Origin: Candidatus Acidiferrales bacterium
GTDB taxonomy: Bacteria; Acidobacteriota; Terriglobia; Acidiferrales; UBA7541
Direction of reading: 5' to 3'
NCBI GenBank assembly: GCA_955651735.1
Contig: CATPAM010000385.1
Coordinates: forward strand, 1-9,419
DNA length: 9,419 nucleotides
Position numbers and translations under genes: made by a program. This document shows, one piece after another, positions 1 through 6,564 of the stretch. The notes under the pieces are model-generated. The model did not search any database. It was not told where the DNA came from and saw only the letters and a list, made by a program, of their open reading frames with translations. The stretch's first letter is position 1. Every line of letters begins with the position of its first letter.

Positions 1-1430
1 AACGCGCCGGCCGTGACCGTGTTGATCCAGCAACTGTCGTACTGAATCGTCGCATTTCCACCGCCGTTCCAGTTAATGGTAGGAGCGCCTGGAGGATTGT
101 TCGCACCCAAAGCTATCGGGGTGCCGCTGGAATTATTCATGTTCGCGACTAGCATCGAGCCATTCAGTGTCCCGTTCCCGCCGCCATTCTTGACCAACAC
201 GCCTTTCCCGATCACCAGAATTACTCCGTTATAGCTGGGATTACCACTCATGGTGAGTGTGCCTTCGACCAAGAGAATCCCAGCTCCGCTGAATCCTCCG
301 CCTACCGAAAGGTCCCCTGTGACGACGTTAATCACCGGCGCTGCGTCGGTACCTGGGTTCGTTAGGGATGAGGCATTCCCGTTATAGATGTTTGCTGTGA
401 CGGCTGCAGAAGTCACGGTGGCCACAAGTTTCTGCAGACCATCCACGGTGGCCAACGCGCCCAATTGGCCATTCACGTTAGACACACTAGGGGAACCGCC
501 GGTGCCAGTGTATTTACCTGGGCGGGGGATGTCGCCCGTCACCGCGGTCACGGAGCTGGCGTCAAAGCCACCCACCGCAGGCTCGTTGTTTGCCGCGCCA
601 CAACCCGCTCCGGCATTGGGCCCCTGGGCAGCGTCATTGCCGCTCACACCAAAGGCGTTCGAGTTGGGAGCGCTATATGTCGGGCTCGCACCGTCAAAAA
701 TCATTGCTCCTGGGAGCACAGGGAAAACCGCTGGAGTAACCTCGTACTGAGTCATCCGGCGCGAACCGCTGCTGGTCACTGCCAGCGCCGTCAGTTCATA
801 TACTTGTTTGTAGTTAGCATTCGCCGCCGGGCAGCTTGCAAACGTATTCGCGATGGAAACCTCATTCGTTCCGTTCCAGCAAATGCGATTGCCGTTGGTC
901 AGCCCATCAACGGAGGTAACGCGCACCGCGCCGGTATCTGACTTATTGACCTTAGGCATGACTCGCAGCCACTTCCAAACAAGCTGTGGGGATGCTGCGT
1001 AACTCGCACTATATGACGCGCTCGTGTACCAAGGCGATCCGCTCGGTATGCCGCCGCTGCAAGTCACCTCCTTGCAAATTTCGTCATCCGGATAGTTCGT
1101 TCCCGAAGTGTTCCACGGAGCCACCGTTTCTCCGGACAGTGGGTTGGTGACGTAAAGAATCCCGTTGGCGGTACCGGGCAGCGCGGTGGGAGCGGTTACC
1201 GCGTTTGGAGCAGTGGCCCGCAACCGATCGCGGACCTCTTCCAGTCCAGCCCTTGAGGCAAAGAAAGCTGTCTGCTCGTCGCGAAAGTTGGCCGTGATAG
1301 TGGTTTCCGATGTCGCCATCACGATCATACCGGCTATCACCGTGCTGACCAGAAGCAGGACAAGCATGACCATGGCCAGAGCGATTCCGTTTTCCGAGCT
1401 GTTGGATTTTTTTCCGTGAAAAACGTTCAT
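1..1430 (-). CDS. pilX: PilX/GspK-like minor pilin, cassette B (partial, 3' end outside window)
   Basis: The frame is open from the ATG at 1430 to the window edge, giving 476 visible codons without a stop. The start is set by AGGAG five bases upstream, which overlaps the TAG of the preceding gene. The leader ends in Glu-Asn-Gly (residues 13-15), followed by a hydrophobic helix beginning IALAM. Mature position 5 is Met, not Glu, which is typical of PilX/GspK tip subunits. A SRAGLEE segment at about residues 59-65 matches the AEAG-type motif of PilX N-terminal domains. The rest is a large Gly/Asn/Ser/Thr-rich region. Near the visible end (about 370-470) come GILLVEGTLTMSGNP, a GGGNGT turn and IQYDSCWI, a pattern I associate with acidobacterial PilX proteins and read as beta-rich. 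Six Cys are visible after the cleavage site. It is far longer than classical PilX (about 200 residues). Inferred role: tip-proximal pilus subunit, possibly adhesive. The family call is fairly secure; the exact role is not. Confidence 0.85.
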   Translation of the reverse strand, partial: MNVFHGKKSNSSENGIALAMVMLVLLLVSTVIAGMIVMATSETTITANFRDEQTAFFASRAGLEEVRDRLRATAPNAVTAPTALPGTANGILYVTNPLSGETVAPWNTSGTNYPDDEICKEVTCSGGIPSGSPWYTSASYSASYAASPQLVWKWLRVMPKVNKSDTGAVRVTSVDGLTNGNRICWNGTNEVSIANTFASCPAANANYKQVYELTALAVTSSGSRRMTQYEVTPAVFPVLPGAMIFDGASPTYSAPNSNAFGVSGNDAAQGPNAGAGCGAANNEPAVGGFDASSVTAVTGDIPRPGKYTGTGGSPSVSNVNGQLGALATVDGLQKLVATVTSAAVTANIYNGNASSLTNPGTDAAPVINVVTGDLSVGGGFSGAGILLVEGTLTMSGNPSYNGVILVIGKGVLVKNGGGNGTLNGSMLVANMNNSSGTPIALGANNPPGAPTINWNGGGNATIQYDSCWINTVTAGA

Positions 1431-1438
1431 ACTGTCTC

Positions 1439-2221
1439 CTATTGGCACGACATCGGCGCGCCGCTGGCCGCCATCGAGCAGTTGTTAAGCGAAACCTCTC
1501 CCTGGAAGCCGGTTTCAAGGGGCAGTCCGCTTTGCAGGTCCTTGACCGCGTTGTTACGGATCGTCAGGCTTATCTGTATGGTCTTGACCGAAGCAATGGT
1601 CGCGGCGCCGGCAGCGGTGCTGATGTCGATCGGCAGTCCGGTAACCTGCGTTCCGTCCGCCTTGTAGTAGGTAAAGATGGGGTTAGTGTTGACCACATCA
1701 TTCACTTCCGTCCCCCAATTCGCTGTTTGACCGGTGAGTGGACTCCCGCTGACCTTAGCGACCTGGCTGCGTTGCAGGCATAGTGTGCACGTTCCCGAGC
1801 CATTGATCGTGTAGATGACGCTCTGGACATTGCCGTCTCCGTTGGTGTCGGCTTCAAAGCGCAGTTCGTTCGCGTCTATTTTCACTAAGCCGATCGCGAA
1901 CCGGTTGTCATTGATATATTGCGAAGCCCAAACATACGTCGCCTGGGTAACCAGCGCTGGGCTCCAGGACGCACTTGTCGTATCCACCATGCGCGAATTC
2001 GGATAGCCGATCTCGTTGATGTCGCGAAAGAACTGATCCACAAAATCGCGCGCTTCCTGCATATTGTCCAGCTTTGTTTGCTCGGCGCTGGAGCGCTGTA
2101 CCGCCATGTTCAACTGGGAAAGCACTGCCCCAGTGACCACGCCAATAATCAGCACCACGATCAGCATCTCCAGCAAGGAAAATCCTCGTTCCCGGCGCTG
2201 CGTACGATTCTTGGCGATCAT
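1439..2221 (-). CDS. pilW: PilW/GspJ-like minor pilin, cassette B
   Basis: This is a 260-residue prepilin. The leader MIAKNRTQRRERG is 13 residues, is cut after Gly13, and is followed by FSLLE with Glu at mature position 5 and a hydrophobic helix to about residue 36. The ATG at 2221 has GGGAG six bases upstream and lies one base after the TGA of the PilV-like gene, so the two are probably translationally coupled. The globular part contains DTNGDGNV (125-132), an Asp/Asn-Gly loop that resembles calcium-binding loops. It also has a Cys pair at 145 and 148 and a second near the C-terminus (NNCSMAASGAPMSC), possible disulfides after export. By analogy with GspJ/PilW it would join the H-I-J-K tip complex that starts pilus assembly in the inner membrane. 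It is about 90 residues shorter than its cassette A counterpart, which carries an extra domain. Confidence 0.88.
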   Translation of the reverse strand: MIAKNRTQRRERGFSLLEMLIVVLIIGVVTGAVLSQLNMAVQRSSAEQTKLDNMQEARDFVDQFFRDINEIGYPNSRMVDTTSASWSPALVTQATYVWASQYINDNRFAIGLVKIDANELRFEADTNGDGNVQSVIYTINGSGTCTLCLQRSQVAKVSGSPLTGQTANWGTEVNDVVNTNPIFTYYKADGTQVTGLPIDISTAAGAATIASVKTIQISLTIRNNAVKDLQSGLPLETGFQGEVSLNNCSMAASGAPMSCQ

Positions 2222-2222
2222 G

Positions 2223-2744
2223 TCAATCTCCCGTCCCGATCATGGAGCGGATGGTCGCCGGCAGAGTGCCGGCGCGTTTCAGCTTCGCTGAAACGGTCAG
2301 CAGCTTGACGTTGCCGGTTGGGGCCTGAATGTTCCATCGTACGTCGTAGACCATTTGCTGTCCGTTCGATCCGCACGTCGTATAGTTCATGGAGTAGCCC
2401 GCTACGGCGGTCTGGGAGTAGTCCACGGCGCCCGAGACCAGGCTCGCTCCGCTGCCACCTCCAGCCGATCCGGTAGTGTTGACGGTATTTGCGGTACCCG
2501 CGCAGTCCGTGATCGACGTTGAGGCCACCCCGGAAGGCGCGCTCAAGAGTTTTTCCATCACCATCTGCGCTAAAACCGTCGAATTGCTCTGCTGCCGGTT
2601 CGAGAAGTTGGTCTTGATCGCGAAGGGGATAGCTGACACGCAGCCGGCCACCCCCACCGTGAGCACCACTATCGCCACCAACAGCTCCATCAAAGACATC
2701 CCGCGCTGCCGACTTGACCGCATCGTCTTGTTTGTTAGTGCCAT
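2223..2744 (-). CDS. pilV: PilV/GspI-like minor pilin, cassette B
   Basis: I chose the ATG at 2744, giving 173 residues, with a weak GGA-type ribosome site in TGTGGGATGGAACAAC. This start overlaps the upstream FimT-like gene by 10 bases. A GTG at 2759 in the same frame would add five residues. The leader MALTNKTMRSSRQRG is cut after Gly15, and the mature protein begins MSLMELLVAIVVL with Glu at position 5. Near the C-terminus, YDVRWNIQ (about 133-140) followed by VKLLTVSAKL matches the W-x-I ... K-x-(I/L)-T-V pattern also present in the cassette A PilV, which supports a shared family. The middle is Ser/Gly/Thr-rich and low in complexity. It is probably the GspI-like partner of the tip complex, inserted in the inner membrane before assembly. 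The family call rests on N-terminal type, size, the C-terminal motif and gene order. Confidence 0.85.
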   Translation of the reverse strand: MALTNKTMRSSRQRGMSLMELLVAIVVLTVGVAGCVSAIPFAIKTNFSNRQQSNSTVLAQMVMEKLLSAPSGVASTSITDCAGTANTVNTTGSAGGGSGASLVSGAVDYSQTAVAGYSMNYTTCGSNGQQMVYDVRWNIQAPTGNVKLLTVSAKLKRAGTLPATIRSMIGTGD

Positions 2745-3358
2745 GTTGTTCCATCCCACATCACAACTTTGGTTCGTCCGGCCTTAGTCACTAATACCCC
2801 CGCCCAACCAGGCGGGCCCATTCGCGTATCGGTCAGGTAATACACAAAATAGTTTGTTGCTGGCGTACTGCACGTCGCAGGGCTTGTACTTGTGTCCCAC
2901 ATGCACGGCAATCCTCTTGGGGAGTAACCCAGGGTGCTCGTATTCGTGAATACGGACCCGCTGCTCGTATCTCCTGTCAGGACGTAGGGAGAAGGTTGCG
3001 AGCCGCTCCCGCTTGGTGCGCCCGCGGCCGGCACCACGGTGCTGATGAACTCCACCAGCGGTTCCCCACTGTCATAGTTTCCGTTTACATTCAGATCGAT
3101 GTAAGCGATCTGCGCGCCGTTCAGGGTTGTATACCGAATGGGATAGGGAGTATTCTTCCTCGCCGCCAGGATCCTGGCCTGCTGCATCAGCCCGGCGAGA
3201 TCACCGGCGCTGGCCTGCAAGCGTAGGTTGTAGACGGCCCGCATGATGCCAGGACTTGCCAGCGCTGCGACAATCAGCGTCACGACGACAACCATCATCA
3301 GTTCAAACAGCGAGACGCCGCGCTGCGCCTTCCTGAGCTTGCTGAATTCGGCCCTCAT
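2735..3358 (-). CDS. fimT: FimT/GspH-like minor pilin, cassette B
   Basis: This is a 207-residue prepilin with ATG at 3358 and GAGGGG eight bases upstream. The leader ends KAQRG (cut after Gly14) and the mature protein starts VSLFELMMVVVV with Glu at position 5. GspH/FimT traits are the LMQQARILAARKN helix (57-69) that follows the transmembrane stalk, LGYSPRGLPC (143-152) matching the F-x-x-x-G segment of the family, and a C-terminal W-D-G-T-T-W. The loop DLNVNGNYDSGE (88-99) has regularly spaced Asp, Asn and Glu like an EF-hand-type calcium loop. It is the first gene of cassette B, follows a 467-bp gap, and overlaps the next gene by 10 bases, so it is probably the promoter-proximal gene of its own transcription unit. 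It is homologous in kind to the gene at 7140-7787, though the sequences are clearly diverged. Confidence 0.87.
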   Translation of the reverse strand: MRAEFSKLRKAQRGVSLFELMMVVVVTLIVAALASPGIMRAVYNLRLQASAGDLAGLMQQARILAARKNTPYPIRYTTLNGAQIAYIDLNVNGNYDSGEPLVEFISTVVPAAGAPSGSGSQPSPYVLTGDTSSGSVFTNTSTLGYSPRGLPCMWDTSTSPATCSTPATNYFVYYLTDTRMGPPGWAGVLVTKAGRTKVVMWDGTTWH

Positions 3359-3426
3359 GTCTGGTTCCCCTCGATTGTTCTGAAGTCTAAAGTCCTTGGC
3401 CGCAAGCGCCCCGATGCACAGAAGGT

Positions 3427-3454
3427 AGCAGGCGGGAGGCCAAACGCCGCCGCT
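3427..3454 (-). promoter_or_regulatory. GC-rich hairpin in the probable leader of cassette B
   Basis: On the minus strand AGCGGCGG (3454-3447) can pair with CCGCC-T-GCT (3435-3427), giving eight base pairs with one bulged T and an 11-base loop. It lies about 70 bases upstream of the FimT-like start codon. There is no following T-run, so it is not a standard intrinsic terminator. It could be a stabilising or regulatory leader structure, or have no function. GC-rich DNA makes such stems fairly common by chance. Confidence 0.3.
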
Positions 3455-3540
3455 GTGTAACTGACTGCAAATACAAGGCTTTCTTGCTGGGCTGGTGAGA
3501 TTTGCCCAAGCGGACTCAAGGAGGGGGGTTAAAACGGCGC

Positions 3541-3590
3541 AGGTTGAGTATATTAACTATTACTGTGTTATTGGACAGTTATAATTTTTC
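3541..3590 (-). promoter_or_regulatory. AT-rich candidate promoter region for cassette B
   Basis: The stretch 3541-3600 is about one third G+C, against roughly 55-60% in most coding DNA of the window. On the minus strand it holds a -10-like TATACT (3552-3547), but the -35 position 17 bases upstream is poor. On the plus strand a perfect TATAAT occurs at 3580-3585, also without a good -35. An ACTGT-N8-ACAGT inverted repeat spans 3562-3579 and could be an operator. The position upstream of cassette B favours a minus-strand promoter with a leader of about 180 bases. This is inference from composition, not a firm promoter call. Confidence 0.3.
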
Positions 3591-3825
3591 CCCTCAGCGA
3601 AGAGGGTTGTTGTGGTGCGCAAGCTTTGAACTGCCCGGCGTCCCATCCGGCGGAATCCTTAACCGCCCCATTGGTGGTCGATTGTTTCGCCGGACTTCCT
3701 TTCACCTCATCCTGGGCGACGTGGATTCCGTGTTCCCCGTCTGCTTACGAGCCAAGCAACTCCGCCCTTCGCGCGATTTTGGCGCGACGGCTCCTTCAGC
3801 AATTCGTCCAGAAAAGCTGCAAAGG

Positions 3826-5445
3826 CTAAAACCTGCTCCAACTGAAGCCTCCGACGGGCCTGTACTGCCCCACCTGAGTTATCGTGTTGGCCAGTGCAGT
3901 GTCATAGTGGAAAGGAGACCCAGATTGATCGTTGAAGTATTTTACGATGGCGCTTCCGTAGAGACCCACCGGTGCACCGGGAGTATAGTAAGAGGCGGCT
4001 GGTGCATAGAGGGCTATGGCGTTTGGCATTCCACCGAGCCTCATCGTATTGGTTCCGCCATAAACAATCTGCAAGTTATTCGGGATCCCGCTGTAGGCAG
4101 CTTTAGCCGGGTAGCCACAGGTGGTCTTGCCATATACGTCCGGGTTAGCTGTCACGCCCCCGCTACACCCATTAAAGCCGGCAAAGCCGGCGCCATAGAT
4201 GATCTCTGTTGAGGAATAGCCTGAGGGAAGACCGCCTTCAGTGGGACAACCCGACGCACAATTTCCGACCATATTGAATATAACCGGGCCTGAATCAACC
4301 ACGAACTGGCCGTCCGTAGCGAAATTAATGCTGTTAATGTTATACGTTCCGGCGCTAACGTGAATGACATCCGCGTTGTTGATTGTTAAATTTCCGTATG
4401 ATCCCGGTGAGAGGGTAAAAACATTCGCGGTTGTAGTACTTCCACCATCGATAAGAGTGGTGCTGCCTTTGTTCGTACAACCAGAAATAGTGAGACAAGA
4501 AACAGTACTTATGTTTTGGGGGGTGGTGATATTGGTCCCAGGCGGATAACACGGCTGGCCCGCGCAACCCCAGGGAAGCGGGGGGTTCAGTGGTGGACTC
4601 ACCGCTGAGAGGGATGAGTAGTTGCCTGAACCACCATCGGTGAGCCCAGAGCCCGGGCAAGCTCCCACGGTATTGTTTGCGGCAGCTATAGTTCCATTAA
4701 TCTTTGCGCTACTAGCAAGGTTCACGTTTCCATTCGTGGCAATGTTTCCGCCGGTTCCAACGTTCCCCCCTCCATAGACGCCTACCGCCGAACTATAGCT
4801 GTCGCTGGAAGAACCATTCCCAAAGGTCATCGCACCACAGCCCGACCCCGTCGCCTCCAGACCGTAATTGAATATCGGCGTGCCCGTCCTCTCGAACGTT
4901 TGCACCACCTGCACCGAAGCGTTACGCGCGCCGGTGGCTACTCCCACAGCGGTGATCTGCCAGGTTTGTATGACTCCACTGGTACCTCCTGACAACCACG
5001 AGGCCCCGCCTGACGGACTCATGCGCAGCAACGTGGCGTAAGTCGAATAGGAGACCTTCGATACACCCGGAAGCGATTTGCTCATGGCGCCGCTATACGT
5101 TGTGACTACCGTTGCGTCGGGATAGTTCGAGCTCACTCCGCTGACTGCCGAGAGCACCACGGCTTTACCGAGGTACTGCACGGGGTTCTTGGTCATATCG
5201 TACGAGGCGAAGACGGTGGGGGCGGTATAGCTGGCCGACGCGAGCCAGTTCATCGTGCTTTGCACCCCGGCCTCCGCCGCATAGCGCGATTGTGCCGTCA
5301 GCCGGTAGTTAAGACCCGTCAAGGCCTGCCCCTGCGAGGTAAACATGACCGTAGCGGCCAGTAGGCCAAGCACCAGCATTGCAAGCATGGCGAAGATCAA
5401 GGCGAAGCCTCGGTCCGATTTTTTGCAATTCGTTTGTTTACTCAT
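3826..5445 (-). CDS. pilX: Large PilX/GspK-like minor pilin, cassette A
   Basis: This is a 539-residue protein. The ATG at 5445 has GGAGG nine bases upstream. The leader MSKQTNCKKSDRG is cut after Gly13, followed by FALIFAMLAMLVLGLL. Mature position 5 is Phe, not Glu, as in PilX/GspK subunits that cap the fibre tip. AAEAG at 56-60 is the characteristic PilX N-terminal motif. From about residue 195 the protein becomes Gly/Asn/Ser-rich with 10 Cys (the first at 203) and none earlier in the mature part. Around 340-385, LSPGSYGNLTINN and VSAGTYNIN are rung-like repeats of a kind seen in beta-helical pilus and TadG-like proteins. Near the end, SAIVKYFN and FHYDTAL resemble the C-terminal domain of large PilX proteins. 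It is more than twice the length of classical PilX. It closes cassette A, 45 bases after PilW. Inferred role: exposed tip subunit, possibly adhesive and disulfide-stabilised. Confidence 0.87.
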   Translation of the reverse strand: MSKQTNCKKSDRGFALIFAMLAMLVLGLLAATVMFTSQGQALTGLNYRLTAQSRYAAEAGVQSTMNWLASASYTAPTVFASYDMTKNPVQYLGKAVVLSAVSGVSSNYPDATVVTTYSGAMSKSLPGVSKVSYSTYATLLRMSPSGGASWLSGGTSGVIQTWQITAVGVATGARNASVQVVQTFERTGTPIFNYGLEATGSGCGAMTFGNGSSSDSYSSAVGVYGGGNVGTGGNIATNGNVNLASSAKINGTIAAANNTVGACPGSGLTDGGSGNYSSLSAVSPPLNPPLPWGCAGQPCYPPGTNITTPQNISTVSCLTISGCTNKGSTTLIDGGSTTTANVFTLSPGSYGNLTINNADVIHVSAGTYNINSINFATDGQFVVDSGPVIFNMVGNCASGCPTEGGLPSGYSSTEIIYGAGFAGFNGCSGGVTANPDVYGKTTCGYPAKAAYSGIPNNLQIVYGGTNTMRLGGMPNAIALYAPAASYYTPGAPVGLYGSAIVKYFNDQSGSPFHYDTALANTITQVGQYRPVGGFSWSRF

Positions 5446-5490
5446 AAATTTTTTCCTCCGACTGTTCTGCGTTCCAGTTTCCCATTGGCT

Positions 5491-6540
5491 TTAATAGACC
5501 AACACGTTCGCGGGCGCAGTTGCCGGCAGCGCAGGCTGAAGGCGATTCGTAATTGGGGAACTGGCCGTAGCCACCTCCAAGCCCGCCAAAACATTACGTG
5601 GCGCCAAGTTGAGAAATGACTTGGTCATCGTCGAGTACTGCAAGGTTTGCGGGTCAGGCCTCGTTGCCTGCACACTCAGCGTGAACCCGACATTGGTAAC
5701 AAAAGTGTAGCCGGCAGCAGCTTGGGTCGTGTATTGGAAGCAGGCCAAGCCCACACCGCCTATGACTGTCGATAACAGCGTCTGACTCGCGCTGATCGCA
5801 TTAACACCCGGGACGATGGTGGTAACAGACCGCGTGAGGGTTCCCGGCGCGGCCGAGGTTCCCGGAGTGCAGGTATAACGCACATACACCAACGAACCGT
5901 CCGCGTTGATGTCGCCAAAAATGTTTAGCACGTTAGCGGTCGAGCCGTCGGCTGTCAAAGGCGGTACGATTCCGCTAGGGAAAACGCCCAAAGCGCTAAT
6001 GGGGGCACCGATGGCATGCGCCTTGCCGAAGATGGCCTTGATCGTCGTCGCCGTCACGGCGGTAAGCGTCACTAATTCTTCACTGTTGCCCGCATCCACC
6101 AGCAACTGTTCACCGACGAACATTGAAGTCGTCGACGAAACGTTAACCGTTTGTCCCAATACGCCAGAAACTACGGCCGAACTGAGCGTCGGCGATGGAG
6201 ACGACGGCAAACTCACCAAGCCGGCCTGTCCGATTTCTTGCTCCATCAGCTCTGCGACGCCCCGCACGTTTTCGTACATATCGGACCGAACTTCGGTTCG
6301 TGCAAAGGATTTTTGATAGAAGCCAATGACGGAAAGGACTCCACCGGAAATCACCACCAGGACGGTTATGCTCACCAGCAGTTCGAGCAGTGAGAAGCCC
6401 GCGCTGCTTGCAGGACAGGAGCGCAAGCCGAGAGATCTTTCTGCGCCGAGCGGCTTCTTATACGCAACAGGAAGCCTGTAGGCAGAGGCCCATAGATGCT
6501 TTCCGCAAAATTGTCCGTGGTCCTTAGAATGAGCAAACAT
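5491..6540 (-). CDS. pilW: PilW/GspJ-like minor pilin with inserted beta-rich domain, cassette A
   Basis: This is a 349-residue protein from ATG 6540, with GAAAGG nine bases upstream; a TTG two codons earlier is less likely. The cleavage motif is Ser-Ala-Gly (46-48) followed by FSLLELLVSITVLVVISGG, with Glu at mature position 5. The leader is therefore 48 residues, which is very long, and contains two Cys. An in-frame TTG nine codons before the mature N-terminus is a possible alternative start. After the stalk, VAELMEQEIGQAGL fits PilW/GspJ. Residues about 131-184 form an extra segment (V-x-S-S-T, V-G-E-Q-L-L-V-D, E-E-L-V-T-L-T-A-V, K-A-H-A-I-G-A-P-I) that resembles a small beta repeat I associate with surface and phage structural proteins. 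GDINADGSLVYV at 209-220 is a possible calcium loop, and the C-terminal part ends with KSFLNLAPRNV-type sequence. It is the third gene of cassette A, 24 bases after PilV. Confidence 0.86.
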   Translation of the reverse strand: MFAHSKDHGQFCGKHLWASAYRLPVAYKKPLGAERSLGLRSCPASSAGFSLLELLVSITVLVVISGGVLSVIGFYQKSFARTEVRSDMYENVRGVAELMEQEIGQAGLVSLPSSPSPTLSSAVVSGVLGQTVNVSSTTSMFVGEQLLVDAGNSEELVTLTAVTATTIKAIFGKAHAIGAPISALGVFPSGIVPPLTADGSTANVLNIFGDINADGSLVYVRYTCTPGTSAAPGTLTRSVTTIVPGVNAISASQTLLSTVIGGVGLACFQYTTQAAAGYTFVTNVGFTLSVQATRPDPQTLQYSTMTKSFLNLAPRNVLAGLEVATASSPITNRLQPALPATAPANVLVY

Positions 6541-6549
6541 TGTCAAGCA

Positions 6550-6555
6550 CCTTTC
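6550..6555 (-). promoter_or_regulatory. Ribosome binding site deciding the PilW (cassette A) start
   Basis: GAAAGG on the minus strand is nine bases before the ATG at 6540. It favours the long 48-residue leader over a later start, though an in-frame TTG near 6424 cannot be excluded. Confidence 0.5.
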
Positions 6556-6564
6556 GCAAGCAGC

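Larger units (their letters stand above)
3359..3825. other. Intergenic region between the two pilin cassettes
   Basis: No gene is supported here. Open frames on either strand lack ribosome sites and recognisable protein features. The region holds, on the minus strand: a weak hairpin at 3769-3787 (TCGCGC, 7-base loop, GCGCGA) about 40 bases after the cassette A PilX stop and without a T-run; a long-range inverted repeat TCCGGCG (3646-3652) with CGCCGGA (3688-3694); an AT-rich patch near 3541-3590; another inverted repeat ACTCAA (3514-3519) with TTGAGT (3544-3549); and a GC-rich hairpin at 3427-3454. It is long enough to contain a promoter and an mRNA leader for cassette B. I looked for a cyclic-di-GMP riboswitch core and did not see one. 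Confidence 0.6.

Noticed and set aside
388..941. Plus-strand open frames over the left part of the window
   Set aside because: They are antisense to the PilX-like gene that is open to the window edge, whose frame has a start, ribosome site and family motifs.
3359..3560. Cyclic-di-GMP (GEMM) riboswitch in the cassette B leader
   Set aside because: A GGGCAAA and a nearby AAAGCC drew attention, but the conserved spacing and the receptor and tetraloop parts could not be fitted.
3769..3787. Hairpin after PilX of cassette A as an intrinsic terminator
   Set aside because: The stem is only six pairs and no T-run follows on the minus strand.
3502..4212. Plus-strand open frame of 236 codons across the inter-cassette gap and the end of PilX
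   Set aside because: Over half lies antisense to a well-supported gene, it has no recognisable domain or signal, and its product has the irregular Arg/Cys-rich look of a shadow frame.
4518..4770. Six-base G or C runs within PilX (near 4518, 4580 and 4765) as phase-variation tracts
   Set aside because: Six bases is short for slippage-driven switching, and all lie in an intact frame.
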